From positions 62,001 through 126,000 of the forward strand of contig NW_026251394.1 of the NCBI RefSeq assembly GCF_025118155.1: a DNA stretch of 64,000 nucleotides, given 5' to 3'. Positions 36,971-48,978 of the stretch are shown piece by piece; within the stretch, counting starts at the first letter, position 1; the number at the start of each line of letters is the position of its first letter. A model generated the notes under the pieces. It had not been told where the DNA came from. It was given only the letters and a program-made list of their open reading frames with translations, and searched no databases. The position numbers were made by a program, and so were the translations under genes. This DNA is from Cokeromyces recurvatus. Taxonomy: Eukaryota; Mucoromycota; Mucoromycetes; Mucorales; Mucoraceae.

Positions 36971-39900
36971 TTAAAAGTTACCAAGATCTAATTCATCGTA
37001 TTTAGGTCCTGTTTCCGTACGTGTACATTGTTCTTTACGATTTTGTAAGTGTAATAGGGTAGCATGGAAATGACGTCGAACATAATCAGGAATAGAACCT
37101 TCATGCTCAATAAGTGCAGATGATGTAGAAGTAGGTGGATGTTGATCAGGATTATCCATGTTACCCAAATTAGTATGAATTAAATCAATCAAACCATTCA
37201 AATACTTCACTGTAACCTATAAATAAAGAGAATAAAACAAGTGAATATATATAAATATAAATATATATATTATTAAATACTTTACTGCTTCATTGCCTTT
37301 TTCAAAATAATAAATATATCGATTCAGAATCTCTACAAATAATTCAACATTTGTAACAGGATTCATACAACTATCAGCAATCTTCAGTGCCTTTTGAAGA
37401 CATTCAAGGGCCCTCTTTCCATCTCTGAATAAAGGCTCACTGTCACCTGTTGCCCACCAAAGATGGGATGATAAATAAACGCCACGACACTGATCTGGCT
37501 TTTTGAGTAGCTTGGAACTATGTAACGCTGCCTTTGTAATCAAAGTATCATAATGATCGACAGAAAAGACACGCGTTTGCTGAAGAGCGCCTACAATGCA
37601 TGTTATTGCTTGGTATTGTGCTTTTGATTCTGAAATGGATTCCTCATAAATCGTAAATGCCTCTACAAAGAACTCATATGCTATCTCTTCAAAACCACAT
37701 TCATCCGCACTTTGTCCTGCTAGTAAAAATAAGTGCAAACATGTGTTATCAGAACTAGAAGGACATTGATGATAAAGTGTCGAAATGACTTGATGAATAA
37801 AACGGAATAAGGCAGATATCTTCTTTTCCCATATTTCATCTTCTTCTCCATTATCCAATTGTTTGTAACGACGGGCAAGTTTGACGGCTGATACAACAAG
37901 TGGAGGGAAAGTGTAGCGGATACGATCACCACCATCACCCAATTGCTTTCGAGCCGCTGACAAAAGAAGAAATTGTGTGTCCTCTTGAGGCGATTGGAAG
38001 AGATGAATCATACGTGCCAAAAGACTTTGCTTTTCTAAATAATCTTCTTCGTATAAATCTGATTTTTGTTGTCGATAGGCAGTCATAGGAGCATCCTTTT
38101 GATCTCTTAATAAAACATCACACAATTCAAGGACACCATGAACGTCCTCGGGTATCTCAATTATTGTCTCATTTTTCAAAATGCTATTAACAACGGCATG
38201 ACTAATAACCTGTCGTGTATTGAAAGGTTGAAGAGATAAAAGAGGTTGATAGTTAGCAAGAGCCAAGATATAAAGGACAGATCGATATTGTTGAATAGGT
38301 GCCAATAAGAGTGCAAGAAGATTTGCCTCAGTGGCTTTGGAATGCAAATCAGGAGAATCAGCATATTCAATAACTTTATCTTTAGTAAAGGCAAGAATCT
38401 GATCAACGTAATCGAATTTTTCTGGATAGCAAGACAAAGAAAGATTAACTAAAGAAACTAATAATGCAGTCAAGTCTTGAACAGTAAGATCAGGTCGTGC
38501 CTAAAAGGAAAAAGGAAGAAATAAGAAGATAATTTACAAAAATAAAATAAAATAAAAATAAATGATGCTTTACCTTGACAAGTTCAACAATTTCTTCCCA
38601 GAAAATAACAAAGAGTTCAACATCTTCAGGGATACCACGTACTTTTTTAATAGCTTCCTTATCAGTAGTTGTTGATTCCTCTTCTTGCTTATTCTCTTCT
38701 TCTTTTTCGTCATCTTCTTGTTTATCTTCTTCTTCTTCTTTTAGCTCGTCCTCATTCTCTTCTTCTTTTTCGTCATCTTTTTGATTCTCTTCTTCTTTTT
38801 CCTCCTCCTCTTGAGGCTCGATGCCTTGTAATCTTCTTTTACGTTCATTGGCAATACGTTGAACATTTTCTTCACGTGTCTTTTGTGACTCATCTTCAGC
38901 CTCGCGTGCTGCAAATGCTGCCAATCGATCAATTAACGAAATAATAATCTGTTTTACATTCACCTTGGGATGTAGCTGTGCAGTTGCTGCCAAGAATGGT
39001 TGTAACGTACGCAAATGGAAATCGTCTGGGAATACTTGTATAATGACTTCCATCAAATACTCTTGAGCAATTACATCACGACAACTTACAACTTGATCCA
39101 AAATACCTGGCAAAATATCCTAATCATATTTATCCACACACACACACATACATACATAAGATTTTTTTTTAAGAAAAAGGGAATTATTTAGCCAAAAATG
39201 TAAATGCTTATATCCTTATCTTTTTCTTTCTCTCCTTGAATACCTTTTTGTAAATGGCAAGATCAACACTATCCAATTGACTCAGACGTACTAAATTAGT
39301 TCCTACTAAAATACGCAACTCACGACGTTCAGCTTCTCGCTTTTCACGATCTCTAGAATGTCCTTGATGTTGTAAACGAACCCATAACTTGTTCATTTCA
39401 GTAAAGTTAGTTAGAATGAACTGTATGGATTCAAAGAGGTCATTTTCATCTGAGCTATTATCCACTGGCAAATAGTCACGCGTCATGCTACTTAAATAGT
39501 ATCTCAAGAAAAGACCACGTATAGGATGCTGAACACCACGACTCATTTCCATCATGTCTCGCATAATTTCACGGACGGGGGCATCGGGAATGCTCATGTA
39601 AGCTGCACCTACAGTAATCATTAAATAAAGACGAGGTACAATATTTCCTGCATATTGAACAAGCTCATAAAGGTCGGCTAAGTGATGACGGCCCGAGGTA
39701 TGGGCTTCTGTAAGAAACACAGTGAGATGACGCATAGCGTCGAAAATGGACATATCTTTATATATATAAAAAAAATTAAAACTGTTAGTTATTGAAAAAA
39801 ATAAAATAAAATAAAAGACCATAATGCTATTTACAGAGCTCATAATAGTTTTTAGGAGTAAGAGCAGAAGTACGTAATTCAGCAAGCATGTTAGAGCAAT

Positions 39901-40127
39901 GTTTTAACCCATCCATTAATTTGTTATTTTCCTATAAACAAACAATTAGATGCCAAAAAAAAACCCCCCTCCCCTCCTTCCAATAAAACCAGTTTCTGTG
40001 TATATGCATATTTGCTTACCAGACATTTCTTCATGAGATGGGATTGTACTTTGACAACATTTAAAACTTCATCGAGAAGCTTTGCTTGGTCCTCTAAGGG
40101 AGCAGGACTTAATAAAGGGTTACTCAT
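36971..40127 (-). CDS. VPS35: Retromer subunit VPS35
   Basis: Six exons: 40127-40020, 39931-39835, 39755-39244, 39119-38574, 38500-37286, 37216-36971 (907 aa). The N-terminal helix carries the retromer signature [15 protein letters not shown], with [15 protein letters not shown] before it and GLFLRYYL after it. Alpha-solenoid sequence follows (CHLHLFLLA-type and [18 protein letters not shown]). VPS35 scaffolds VPS26 and VPS29 and selects cargo for endosome-to-Golgi recycling. A striking Glu/Lys/Asp-rich insert of about 45 residues (about residues 343-388) interrupts the solenoid; such acidic inserts occur at this position in some fungal VPS35 proteins, but its role is unknown. The gene is convergent with the MFS transporter, 27 bp apart. 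Confidence 0.97.
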
Positions 40128-40456
40128 TTGTTTAACTTATAAATAGAAAAAAAAAAAAGGAAGAAAAACAATGTAATGTAATTTGTGGTTTTGTATTTCA
40201 CTGGCGGAGTACAAATGTAAATACAAAATAATAAATCATTTTACATGAGACTTATTGAAGAAGTAATAAATAATCTCTTTAATGAACATTGTATAATTAA
40301 ATAAATAAAAATTACTTTAAGGGGGGGAGCTGTTTTTATTTATAATTAAAACTATATTTTATTTATACTTTTTTTTTTTTTTTATAAAAGTAGCTTCTTT
40401 TCTATTAATATAATTCTATTCATTTCTTTCTTTTAATTTTCTTCATACAAGTATAA
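40128..40456. other. Divergent promoter region of VPS35 and HTD2-like gene
   Basis: AT-rich spacer with poly-A/T runs and a G7 run (40320-40327). No gene seen. Confidence 0.4.
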
Positions 40457-41386
40457 ATGTATATACATACTAAAATGTTAACTCTTCATTACTTGAAAAG
40501 ATGTAATTCGTCTTGTGCTCAAAGATCCCGCTATTATACAACAATTCTTCAACAATTAAAATCTTGGGAAACTAAAGTCAAGCAACAAGCCGTTACATCT
40601 CATGATGACATTACTTGGTCTCCATTAAATTTACTCGCCAAGACTCTGAATAGCACTTACATGACATCTGTCGTGCCGCCCTGTTGGCATCACATCTATT
40701 TTCCATCTCGTCTCACTGAATCAGAACTAGCAAATGACGGTTATGATACACTATTTCTTCCTCCAAAGCCTTTTGAACAACGACTTTGGGCAGGGGCACG
40801 ATTCCAATGGAGCCCTACAAACGTTCTGCAAGTAGGAGATAAGGCAATGATGAAGACACATCTAGATCACATGGATATTCAAAGACAAGACTCAGTAGCT
40901 GTCTGGATTAACAAAGACATTTCTAATGAGAATGGATGGTCAATGAGTGAACAACGATGTCTCGTCTATTTTCCGTCCACGATGACTCGTCGCCGTCATA
41001 AAAAAGGAATTCAAACCAATCGGCAACCCGAATTTAGCAAGATCATCACCCCCACTTCCATTTTATTATTTAGATATTCTGCATTAACGTTTAATTCACA
41101 TAAAATACATTTTGATCATGAATATGCAACAAATATAGAACATCATCCAGCGTGTTTGGTTCATGGTCCACTCAGTGGCACATTACTTATGGAACTGTTA
41201 AGAGAGCAGACAAAGAGGCGTGTAATATCGTTTGAATATCGTTGTTTATCACCTCTCTATGTCAACAAGCCTATGATGTTGGCTGGTAAACAGTCGAATG
41301 AAAATGAATATGAGTTATGGATAAATGATGATTCAGGGTATTTGGCTGTGAAAGGAACGGTTAAAGTGATTGAAAAATCATTATAA
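40457..41386 (+). CDS. HTD2: Mitochondrial 3-hydroxyacyl-thioester dehydratase, HTD2-like
   Basis: Single exon, 309 aa. The N-terminus (MYIHTKMLTLHYLKRCNS..., Arg/Ser-rich, no acids) looks like a mitochondrial presequence; the second Met at 40475 is an alternative start. The C-terminal half has the MaoC/hotdog dehydratase core: FRYSALTFNSHKIHFDHEYA (catalytic Asn/His region of the hydratase motif) and ACLVHGPLSGTLLMELL. The N-terminal hotdog half includes FLPPKPFEQRLWAGARFQW. In yeast Htd2 works in mitochondrial type II fatty acid synthesis, which makes the precursor of lipoic acid. It could also be a related itaconyl/mesaconyl-CoA hydratase; HTD2 is the simplest reading for a fungal single-copy gene. 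Confidence 0.88.
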   Translation: MYIHTKMLTLHYLKRCNSSCAQRSRYYTTILQQLKSWETKVKQQAVTSHDDITWSPLNLLAKTLNSTYMTSVVPPCWHHIYFPSRLTESELANDGYDTLFLPPKPFEQRLWAGARFQWSPTNVLQVGDKAMMKTHLDHMDIQRQDSVAVWINKDISNENGWSMSEQRCLVYFPSTMTRRRHKKGIQTNRQPEFSKIITPTSILLFRYSALTFNSHKIHFDHEYATNIEHHPACLVHGPLSGTLLMELLREQTKRRVISFEYRCLSPLYVNKPMMLAGKQSNENEYELWINDDSGYLAVKGTVKVIEKSL

Positions 41387-41416
41387 TTTTATTTACAAAA
41401 CACACAATTGTTGTTA

Positions 41417-43005
41417 TTAAAGTGAAGACATTAAATCTACAATGCTTTCTATAGAATAGAATAGAATAGAAAAAGATATAGATGTAGATGTAGATATATA
41501 TACATATTTATATTAGATTATATAATTTAGTGTGTGTATATATGCATATCTTATTTACCTAATGACTGTGAACTATCTTGTCGCCTTAATGATCCATTAA
41601 AGTCTTGACAATTATTATTTATTATTCTATTTTGTAAACGCGGCGTTAGGTCTTTTAGACCTTTCAGCCTTCTCCACTTATTTGTCTTTCGAATATCATA
41701 ATCTAATGTTAGATACCAAAATTCATTAAAGAATTCAGTAGGCAATTCCCAGCTTTCAGCCTTGGTTGGGTCTCCACCATGATATACAGCTCCATTTATT
41801 AACATGTTGAAACAACGATCATAATCTATTTGATTGCGAAACAGAATCATACGGTCACGCATATGCGGGGCTGGAATAAAATCGATACGTGGGTCATGGT
41901 CAGGTATAGCTAATTGTAAAGTAGTAGGGTTGAGATGTGAAAGGCCATGATCATGAATGGAAGTATGTGGTAATGCAGCTTGTGTTGACATATGAAGTCG
42001 TATGTATTGAATAGCTTCTTGACTGGAAACAGGGAGTACTTGCTTTATGTTGGATTCAGATGCTAAAATGGTTGTATTATTATTGTCTTGATGGATTACT
42101 GAGGGCTTTGTTGTTGCTGCTTCTATATCTGTTTTTGTTTCTGCTTCTGTTGTTGTGGTGGTGGTGGTGTTGGTGTTGGCGTTGGTGTTGGTGGTGGTGG
42201 TGGTGTTGGTATTGGTGTTGGTTGATTTTAAATTCGTGTCATTTTTAGTATAAGTATTTATATACGCTTCAATCGCATGTGGGCTCTCCACACCTATTTT
42301 ATGTAAAGCCTCGGTTCTTAAATAAGGCATATGTTCAGGAATTTGAATATTATGATGCATACAAATAAACTGTAAGGTAAGCACTAATCCCTTCAAATAC
42401 CAGTTTTCAATATTATAAATTTCGAGGGACTTCTTTACCGATTTGAGCTCACGTGTAAGACTAACACGTTGATCACGTAGCTGGCGTATTGTTAATTCAA
42501 GCTCTCGAATGTGACGCTCTTTACGTTCTCGAAAGGCTCGTTGAGCAGCACGGTTTTGAGCTTTTCGGAGAGCAGGCGAAGTAGGGTTAGGTTTCCGTCC
42601 TGGCTTTTTACGAATACGGATAGGTTGACCATCAGGTCCAATTATTGGTTGTTGCTGTTGTTGTTGTTGTTGTGGAGGCGAAGAAAGAGGAGGAGGAGAA
42701 AGATTAAAATTAGTTGACACTGGTGAAGATGTTTGAGTCATTGTCACATTAGTTGGTAAAGCTGAATTCATATTCGTGTTATCAGTATAGTAAGGTGAAT
42801 TCATGTACATTGAACTATAAAATGTAGGTTGTTCAGTAGTCGTAATGTTACTTGTAGGTATATAATTAAGCCAAATGTCATCAATAGATGAAGTAAGATT
42901 AGTGCTATCATTAAGATTATTATTGTTTTGTTGATTCTGTTGCTCTTCTTCTTCTCGTTGCTTTTGTTGCATATAAGCATCTATGTTTGCTAAATAAGAT
43001 TCCAT
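41417..43005 (-). CDS. bZIP transcription factor with C-terminal DUF3425-like domain (copy 1)
   Basis: Two exons: 43005-41559 and 41448-41417 (492 aa, ending ESIVDLMSSL). If the GTAAAT donor at 41558 is not used, translation stops at 41551. The start is ATG 43005 (MESYLANIDAY). Ser/Thr/Gln-rich N-terminus; then KKPGRKPNPTSPALRK and the AP-1/YAP-type basic region KAQNRAAQRAFRERKERH followed by a leucine-type coiled coil. The C-terminal HDPRIDFIPAPHMRDRMILF...ESWELPTEFFNEFWYLTLDYD matches the DUF3425 pattern found in many fungal bZIPs. An Asn/Thr-rich insert lies between. Its closest relative in this window is the bZIP at 51.1 kb, facing away. The 6.1 kb TIR element ends 131 bp upstream of the start codon. 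Confidence 0.92.
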
Positions 43006-43135
43006 TTTTAAAGAGACAATAGACAAAAGACAAGAGGAAAAAAGAAGTAATAAGATTAAAACAATTTTAGCTGGTGGATAGGTTTTACTTTTACTACTTT
43101 ATTCTATATAAAACACTCTCAATCTGTCACTTTGC

Positions 43136-43387
43136 TGAAAAAATTGCCCCAATATTTGAATTTAATTGGTCAATATTTCGATCCCAATTGGCTAGATTTT
43201 TGAAGTCAGTTTGATCACCTTTTTGAAATCAATTGGTCTACTTTTTGAAAACCAATTGATCGCTTCTCAAAATTGAGTTGGTCAGGGTCAAAGCACTGTT
43301 ATTTCTACAATCCCAAACTTAGCAATGGTCTTTGAAATGACTTTTTACCATGATGTAATTTTATTAAAATACAGTGGTTTGCATTTA
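43136..43387 (+). repeat. Left long TIR with 22-23-bp subterminal repeats
   Basis: Reverse complement of 48979-49233. Units are recognised by AATTGG(T/C) or its variants AGTTTGATC and AGTTGGTC, each followed by a TTTTTGAA-type half. Confidence 0.9.
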
Positions 43388-43485
43388 ACGTATTGTTGTA
43401 TAGTCATGCAAGGATGTTGCACGACGTTAGAGAAAATGGACATTTCAAAAATCATCTTGTTTTAATAAAAACCACCTTTTCTAAG

Positions 43486-43555
43486 CCGGCACTGCGAAAA
43501 GTTGGCGTACGACGTATAGTACTTTTATACGTCGTACGCCACAATTTTAGCAGCG
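43486..43555. repeat. 70-bp palindrome with perfect 15-bp stem
   Basis: Stem GGCGTACGACGTATA (43504-43518) pairs exactly with 43526-43540 around a 7-nt loop. The outer flanks (CCGGCACTGCGAAAA and TTTTAGCAGCGG) also pair with a few mismatches. Related in sequence to the palindrome at 44956-45101. The two may be the ends of a nested 1.6 kb element or two copies of a small foldback element. Confidence 0.8.
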
Positions 43556-44955
43556 GTTTTTTTAATTGTTTATTTCTACTAATTTTTAAAATAAAACTTC
43601 CAAATAAAAAATATATTATGTTCAATATAATATCATAGAATAAATATATATATAAAAAAAAGACATTTCTATTGTTAATAATCATTATTTTTTTAATGTT
43701 TAAATTTACAGCTATTTTGGCTGTGTTTTTTTTACAGGGAGAGAAAAAGAAAAAGTAATCACACTATTTGCATTGTGAAATTACAGCAGAAAAAAACACT
43801 TTTTTTTCCAAAAATGGATCTATAGAAAATCATATGATCATAGGGAAAGTTAAGAAAATTACTAGCTTTCCACATTCATTGTTATTTCTTTTTTATTCTT
43901 TTAGATTAATACTTATTTACTTACAATTGTTTTATTTTCTGTAGATATTTATTATATTCAAGGTAGTATAAAGATTTAGAATATTCTTATTAACAAATTT
44001 ATACTGACCAGTTTTATTTCTTTCTTAGCAAAAGAGTCCTGTTTATGTTGGTAGTAGCTTTTTCTACTTTTTCTACAGAACATTTTTCAATGATATATTA
44101 AAAGTAAGATAATAACTATTGTTTATATTAACACATATACTAACTTGTCTATTATCTTTAATCAAACACGTTTTAAACAGGTAAATAAATGTATATAAAA
44201 AGGTAAAATAAAACATAACATTTATCTGTTAATTCCAAAAGTATACTTTCTTTGTCTAATATAAGATATACCAATCTTATCTTTTATTCTCTTCTTTTAG
44301 GACTTTTTACCTTTTTTTTTTTTTTCAAATAGCTTTTGTCCTTTTTGAAAATCTTTTTTTTTTTTTTTTTTTTTTTTTTTGTTTTCAGTAAGCATTTTAT
44401 TCTTTTGAATACCAATACTCTTTTTTATTTTTTTATTTACTAACTAATCAATTTTGTTTATTACAGATTGTTTGTTTGCTTCTGTTTAACTGTTATGATT
44501 TAGCTTCCTAGACCCCTATCATTATTATCTCGGTCTTTTTCTCTTATTTATTTGTATCTATTTACTGCGTATTTGTATTATTTCTTTTTAAAGATGCAAA
44601 GATAAGTATAATCCTATTTTCTATTATTAATTATTGCAAGAAATACTCTTTTTTTTTATTATTATTATTTCGAAAGCAATTTATTTTTTGCAATAATTCA
44701 TTTGCTATATATACCATTATTATTATTGTTATTATTATTACTATTCTAAATGTAAATAAAGTCACATTTTATGTAAACAAACTATATGTTTATTTATAAA
44801 CAACGTCCAATAAACAAGGCAATAATAAAAGCCTAATATGTATTAAATGTATTTTATAAGCCAATAAATAATAAAGATCAAACGTAAATAAACGTTATCT
44901 ATTCTGCAAAATACTAATGATGGTTCATGTTTTTTCAAAGAAATAGCCAATCAAA

Positions 44956-45101
44956 TGTAAAAAGTTATACGTTGTACGTATGGAGTACTATACGTCGTAC
45001 GCGAGTACTCCATATAGTACAATATATATGCAGTACGCGCGTACGCTATAGTACTCTATAGTACTCTATACGTACGACGGACAAATTTTTTACAGTGGCG
45101 G
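44956..45101. repeat. Second, larger palindrome related to the one at 43.5 kb
   Basis: Arms start TGTAAAAAGTTATACG and end CGGACAAATTTTTTACAGTG (reverse-complement related to each other). Inside it is a perfect 10-bp inverted repeat ATGGAGTACT/AGTACTCCAT (44980-44989, 45004-45013) and repeated GTACG/CGTAC words. The outer CCGCCACTG end matches the CCGGCACTG start of the first palindrome. Confidence 0.7.
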
Positions 45102-45636
45102 TGATCAAAAGCTAAAAAAAAAATAACCGCTCTACCTAATTTTAATGAAATCGTGCACATTTGTAGCTTTGCCCATATTTACTTTTCTGAAGGGACTTAT
45201 TCATCGTTTCGTGATCTTCCTCCAACAGTATCTATGACTTCTTTTTTATAGTTTTCATACTACAGACCAAAACTGCTCAATTGGATGAATAAGCTTTGAA
45301 GAGTATAATCGATATGGCTCTGTGTATAGTTCTAAGACTACTTCTTTGATCAGTTCAATTTCTCCTCTTGGAAACCAGATAGTATTTAAAAATACAAATT
45401 TTTTGAAAAAACTGGTGAATTGTCACCTGTATGGCTATTTCTTTTTGCCCAGTCTTAGTTTTCACAAATATTCTTGTAAGATCAACGATAAGCAAGATAT
45501 AATGAAAGGGATACTTTGTTACAGTATCTTTTTAAATATGAGTTAAACAAAAATGTGCTTTATTTTTTTTTCGTCATCTTACCATCGTCCTGACAACTTT
45601 TGGAGAATCAAAGAGAGAGATCACCAATCTTAAAAT

Positions 45637-48238
45637 GTCATCGCTAACAGAAACCCTTAATCAGCTACTCAACAAAAAAGTTTCATTCACGAGACTTTTA
45701 AAGAAGCGAGAAATTTAGGATCGTATCAATGCCGAAAATGTTATGAAAGCAGCTATTAGAAATTTGAAAAAGAAAAAAGATATAAACTGACAACAAGTAC
45801 AAGATCTTGAAAAAGATTGGCAATACGTAAACGTTCACGCATAAAAATTAAAAGAGATGTAAGAACTAATTCGCATTATAGTTTTTAAACTCTACGGAAG
45901 CCAACGTATTCTTTGAGACTCAAGAATATAAACAAAACATAATATTGGAAAGTCTTTCTGAGATGAATTATAAATCTCGTGTAAAACGCGATTTTTTTGA
46001 TAGAGAGGTAGGCTGTATCAAACTTCAGACTCAAATGTTGAAAATGATTTTCAAAATATAATTGTTATCTAGGAAGAGGTTGAATCATCTGGTACTGGCG
46101 AGAAGAAAACGATTAAAAAGGTCCGCATTAATGTAAGTAGAATTTATCCAGTACTTTTTTTTTGTATTAAATGAAAATTTAAGGCCAACGAAAGAGAAGA
46201 ATCTGCCAAATCTGAAACATCATCGATCATTCAAAAAAGTATTTGGACGATTTGGGCCGATTTCCTGAACATGTTTTTTTAAAAAGAGGTTGATGATGTA
46301 GCAATTAACTATTATAGGTGGCTTAAAATTTATGAGTGATAAGAATAATGCTGATTTTTTCTCTAGTCTAGAGTATTTGGGTATCATTCAAGTTGGTGAA
46401 AGCATAGGAAACAATCAAAGTCGAGAAACATATCCAAAAGATTTAGTACAAGCTACTAATCAGTTATTAAAAAGAAGTTAGCAAGACGTTTTTTCCAAAT
46501 TTGGCTCTTATTACAAGGACTTGTCATGGTTGTAAGATTTATAACTTAATTCAATAAGATAAATAGTCATAATAGAATACATAGTGCATTTGTATAATAA
46601 TTCTCTCTATAAACATATTTAGTATATTTACCCTTGTATAGAAAAATAACTAATTAATAAAAAGTCTTACATCTAAAAATATACTTTCTTCTATTATTGT
46701 TCTGCTGAATATTAATTTATAAAAATAACTTTATACAAGTTAAACTGGGGTAAACTAAGAATAATACAAATACGCGTAATAATTGATTCTACTCAGAATA
46801 CACGTATTAGTTATAAAAATAAATATATACTAAAGACATGAATCTATAATTATAACTCTTAGTAATCCTTCTATAATTATATTATCAAATACAATTTGTT
46901 ATATTTTTATCTTCTTATTACTCATCATCCTTATTCACAAAATATATAAATACTCTTACATTATTCACCCTTATTTTGTATAACTCATAACTTATAACTA
47001 ATAACAATACTTGTATTGAATTAACTTTTAATAAAACTTATTGACAAGTCTCAACGTACTTCTTCTGTCTTGTTTTCTTTCTATTTTATTTCTTTTATTT
47101 AATCCCTTAAACCTACCTGAACCACAACAGGACTGGTTTGATTCGTTGGTAAGCTGGTAGAAAAAACTATATTACGACTAATGACTAACCTTTGCAATAG
47201 TTTGTAGGTATTGATGAATGTCATACCTTATTGCTAAAAAAACTCTTTACGCGTCAAAGTTACAAAAGATCCTACTCTTACGTTCTGCTATGAATTTTTC
47301 ATCATATTGTAAGTTATATTTCGTACGACTTTTAGTCACGTGCATTAATTTTATTTTTTTCATAAAGTATCAGTCAAGTTTATACATCATCTGAAATCAC
47401 TGAAAAAGAATCAACTTATAATTTCAGAGTAATTTGGAGATTTCTTGATGTTATTAGAATGGTTACTCCGTATTGCAAGTTTATTCCTGGCGAAACTCGC
47501 GTTCAGGCAATAAACTTTGAGCTGAAGCGCCGAGGTCTTTCATTATCCCACTATTATAATGCTGATGGTATTCTTCTTGACAAAGATTTTGATCTGGAAC
47601 TTGTAATCTTGGAGACAACAGGACCATTTGGCCTAAAAGATATCACACGTGAAACAACTGACCACATAAAGGCTGCATATGGATTATTGGCAATGTCACA
47701 TAAAATAGCCTATTGTTATGAATATGCTGACGCCAATATTTTCAACAAGCTAAAGGTATACTTTATCCACGCTGCTGATGAAAGAATCCGTTTCCGGTCT
47801 TTTGGGCTAGTAAGTGAACAGCTGTACATTTTCAATCGAGTATGAAGTGCAGTGTTACCGATAGATCATACTGGCACGAAGAAAAAATTCATGGACATTA
47901 CGAATATGATGTGGGAGCTTAAGGTATATGAATATTAAGACTTAGGGTTTTTTATTAACTGCATACTTTTTTTTTAAAGAAAATAGACCAGTATTGACCA
48001 TTCTCATGAACTATTACACGAGAACAAAAGGTCCCATGAAAAAAACAAACAATTTATCGAGGAACACCTTTATGGTTATGAGAAGATCAGAAAATTAGAA
48101 GATTTGTTAGCAGAAAGTGCTGAAGTAAATTTGTTTCCTCGTGTTCCGGAAGCAGAAGATATATATGTTTTTAGCTCTCCCCTATGCCCACAATCTCCAG
48201 AATCCTCACAATCCGCACAATCCCCTTATGATGATTAA
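45637..48238 (+). pseudogene. Decayed lineage-specific gene carried in the 6.1 kb element
   Basis: The 5' part (from ATG 45637: MSSLTETLNQLLNKKVSFTR) has several in-frame stops. It continues through plausible spliced pieces (YKQNIILESLSEMNYKSRV, then ESSGTGEKKTIKKVRI, then SIIQKSIWTIWADFLNM). A solo LTR (46522-47129) cuts it. The best preserved block, 47360-47932, reads VIWRFLDVIRMVTPYCKFIPGETRVQAINFELKRR..., YYNADGILLDKDFDLELVIL(E), DHIKAAYGLLAMSHKIAY, with one internal stop at 47843. The order N-A-D-G-x...E-x-V-I-L-E resembles a PD-(D/E)XK-like core. I associate this with repeated ORF families in Mucorales; function unknown. It cannot make an intact protein as read. Confidence 0.6.
46522..47129 (+). 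mobile_element. Solo LTR, copy A, with GGACT target duplication
   Basis: Starts TGTCATGGTTGTAAG and ends CCACAACA (TG...CA). It is flanked by the 5-bp direct repeat GGACT at 46517-46521 and 47130-47134. It is similar over its whole length to 54534-55093. No internal retrotransposon genes are present, so it is a solo LTR left by recombination. It is inserted inside the decayed cargo gene. Strand is chosen by TG..CA only and could be the reverse. Confidence 0.85.
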
Positions 48239-48978
48239 TACGTAGGCAAATAAATCTCTCTCTTCAAATCAAACAATGCAAAAGAGGCAAAGAAGTACTC
48301 AAATATATTTGTTTTGATTAGCGACAAGATAAAGAAAGAAAAATGAACAGAAGACAAGTCTGTGAAAACTTTGTATAGTTTTATTAAAAATAATACAAAA
48401 ATTGTACAACGAAAAATTATATGAAAAATATCGATGGCTATTTATATGTTTTTACAAGATAAGCAAATTTTACTATAATAAAGTGTTTTACATAAAATAT
48501 TGTTTCCGAATAGTTCTGCGAGCAATAAAATATATCTTTATTCTTTTTTTCTCCCTAAGTTGTCGCCGTTCCTAGAAGCATAACGAATTATTATCAATGA
48601 AATGAGCGACGCATCAATATTAATTCTCAGTGAATATGCTCAGCTGCAACAATACCAATTATTCATGAGTTACTATCATTATCATTGTATAAGATTTTAT
48701 TGTATAACAATATTCAATATTATCAATATATACATGATATGTATTACTCGTGGATAATTATGTAATTGAATACACCAGTCATAATCCTGTTTGAATTATG
48801 TATATAATTATTATTAGTGCTCGAGCATTCTTACAATAAGTATTATTAAAACTGAGTGTAGAATGAATATTATGCCGTGAAGTACAATATACTAGTTTTA
48901 TATGAATAACCTCTTTATTATGTAATAAATGATGGTTTATTTCAATTAACTTAGTTATAAAGACGATTGCAATCATAA

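Noticed and set aside
38575..38944. Plus-strand Ser- and Leu-rich ORFs
   Set aside because: They are antisense shadows of the acidic insert in VPS35.
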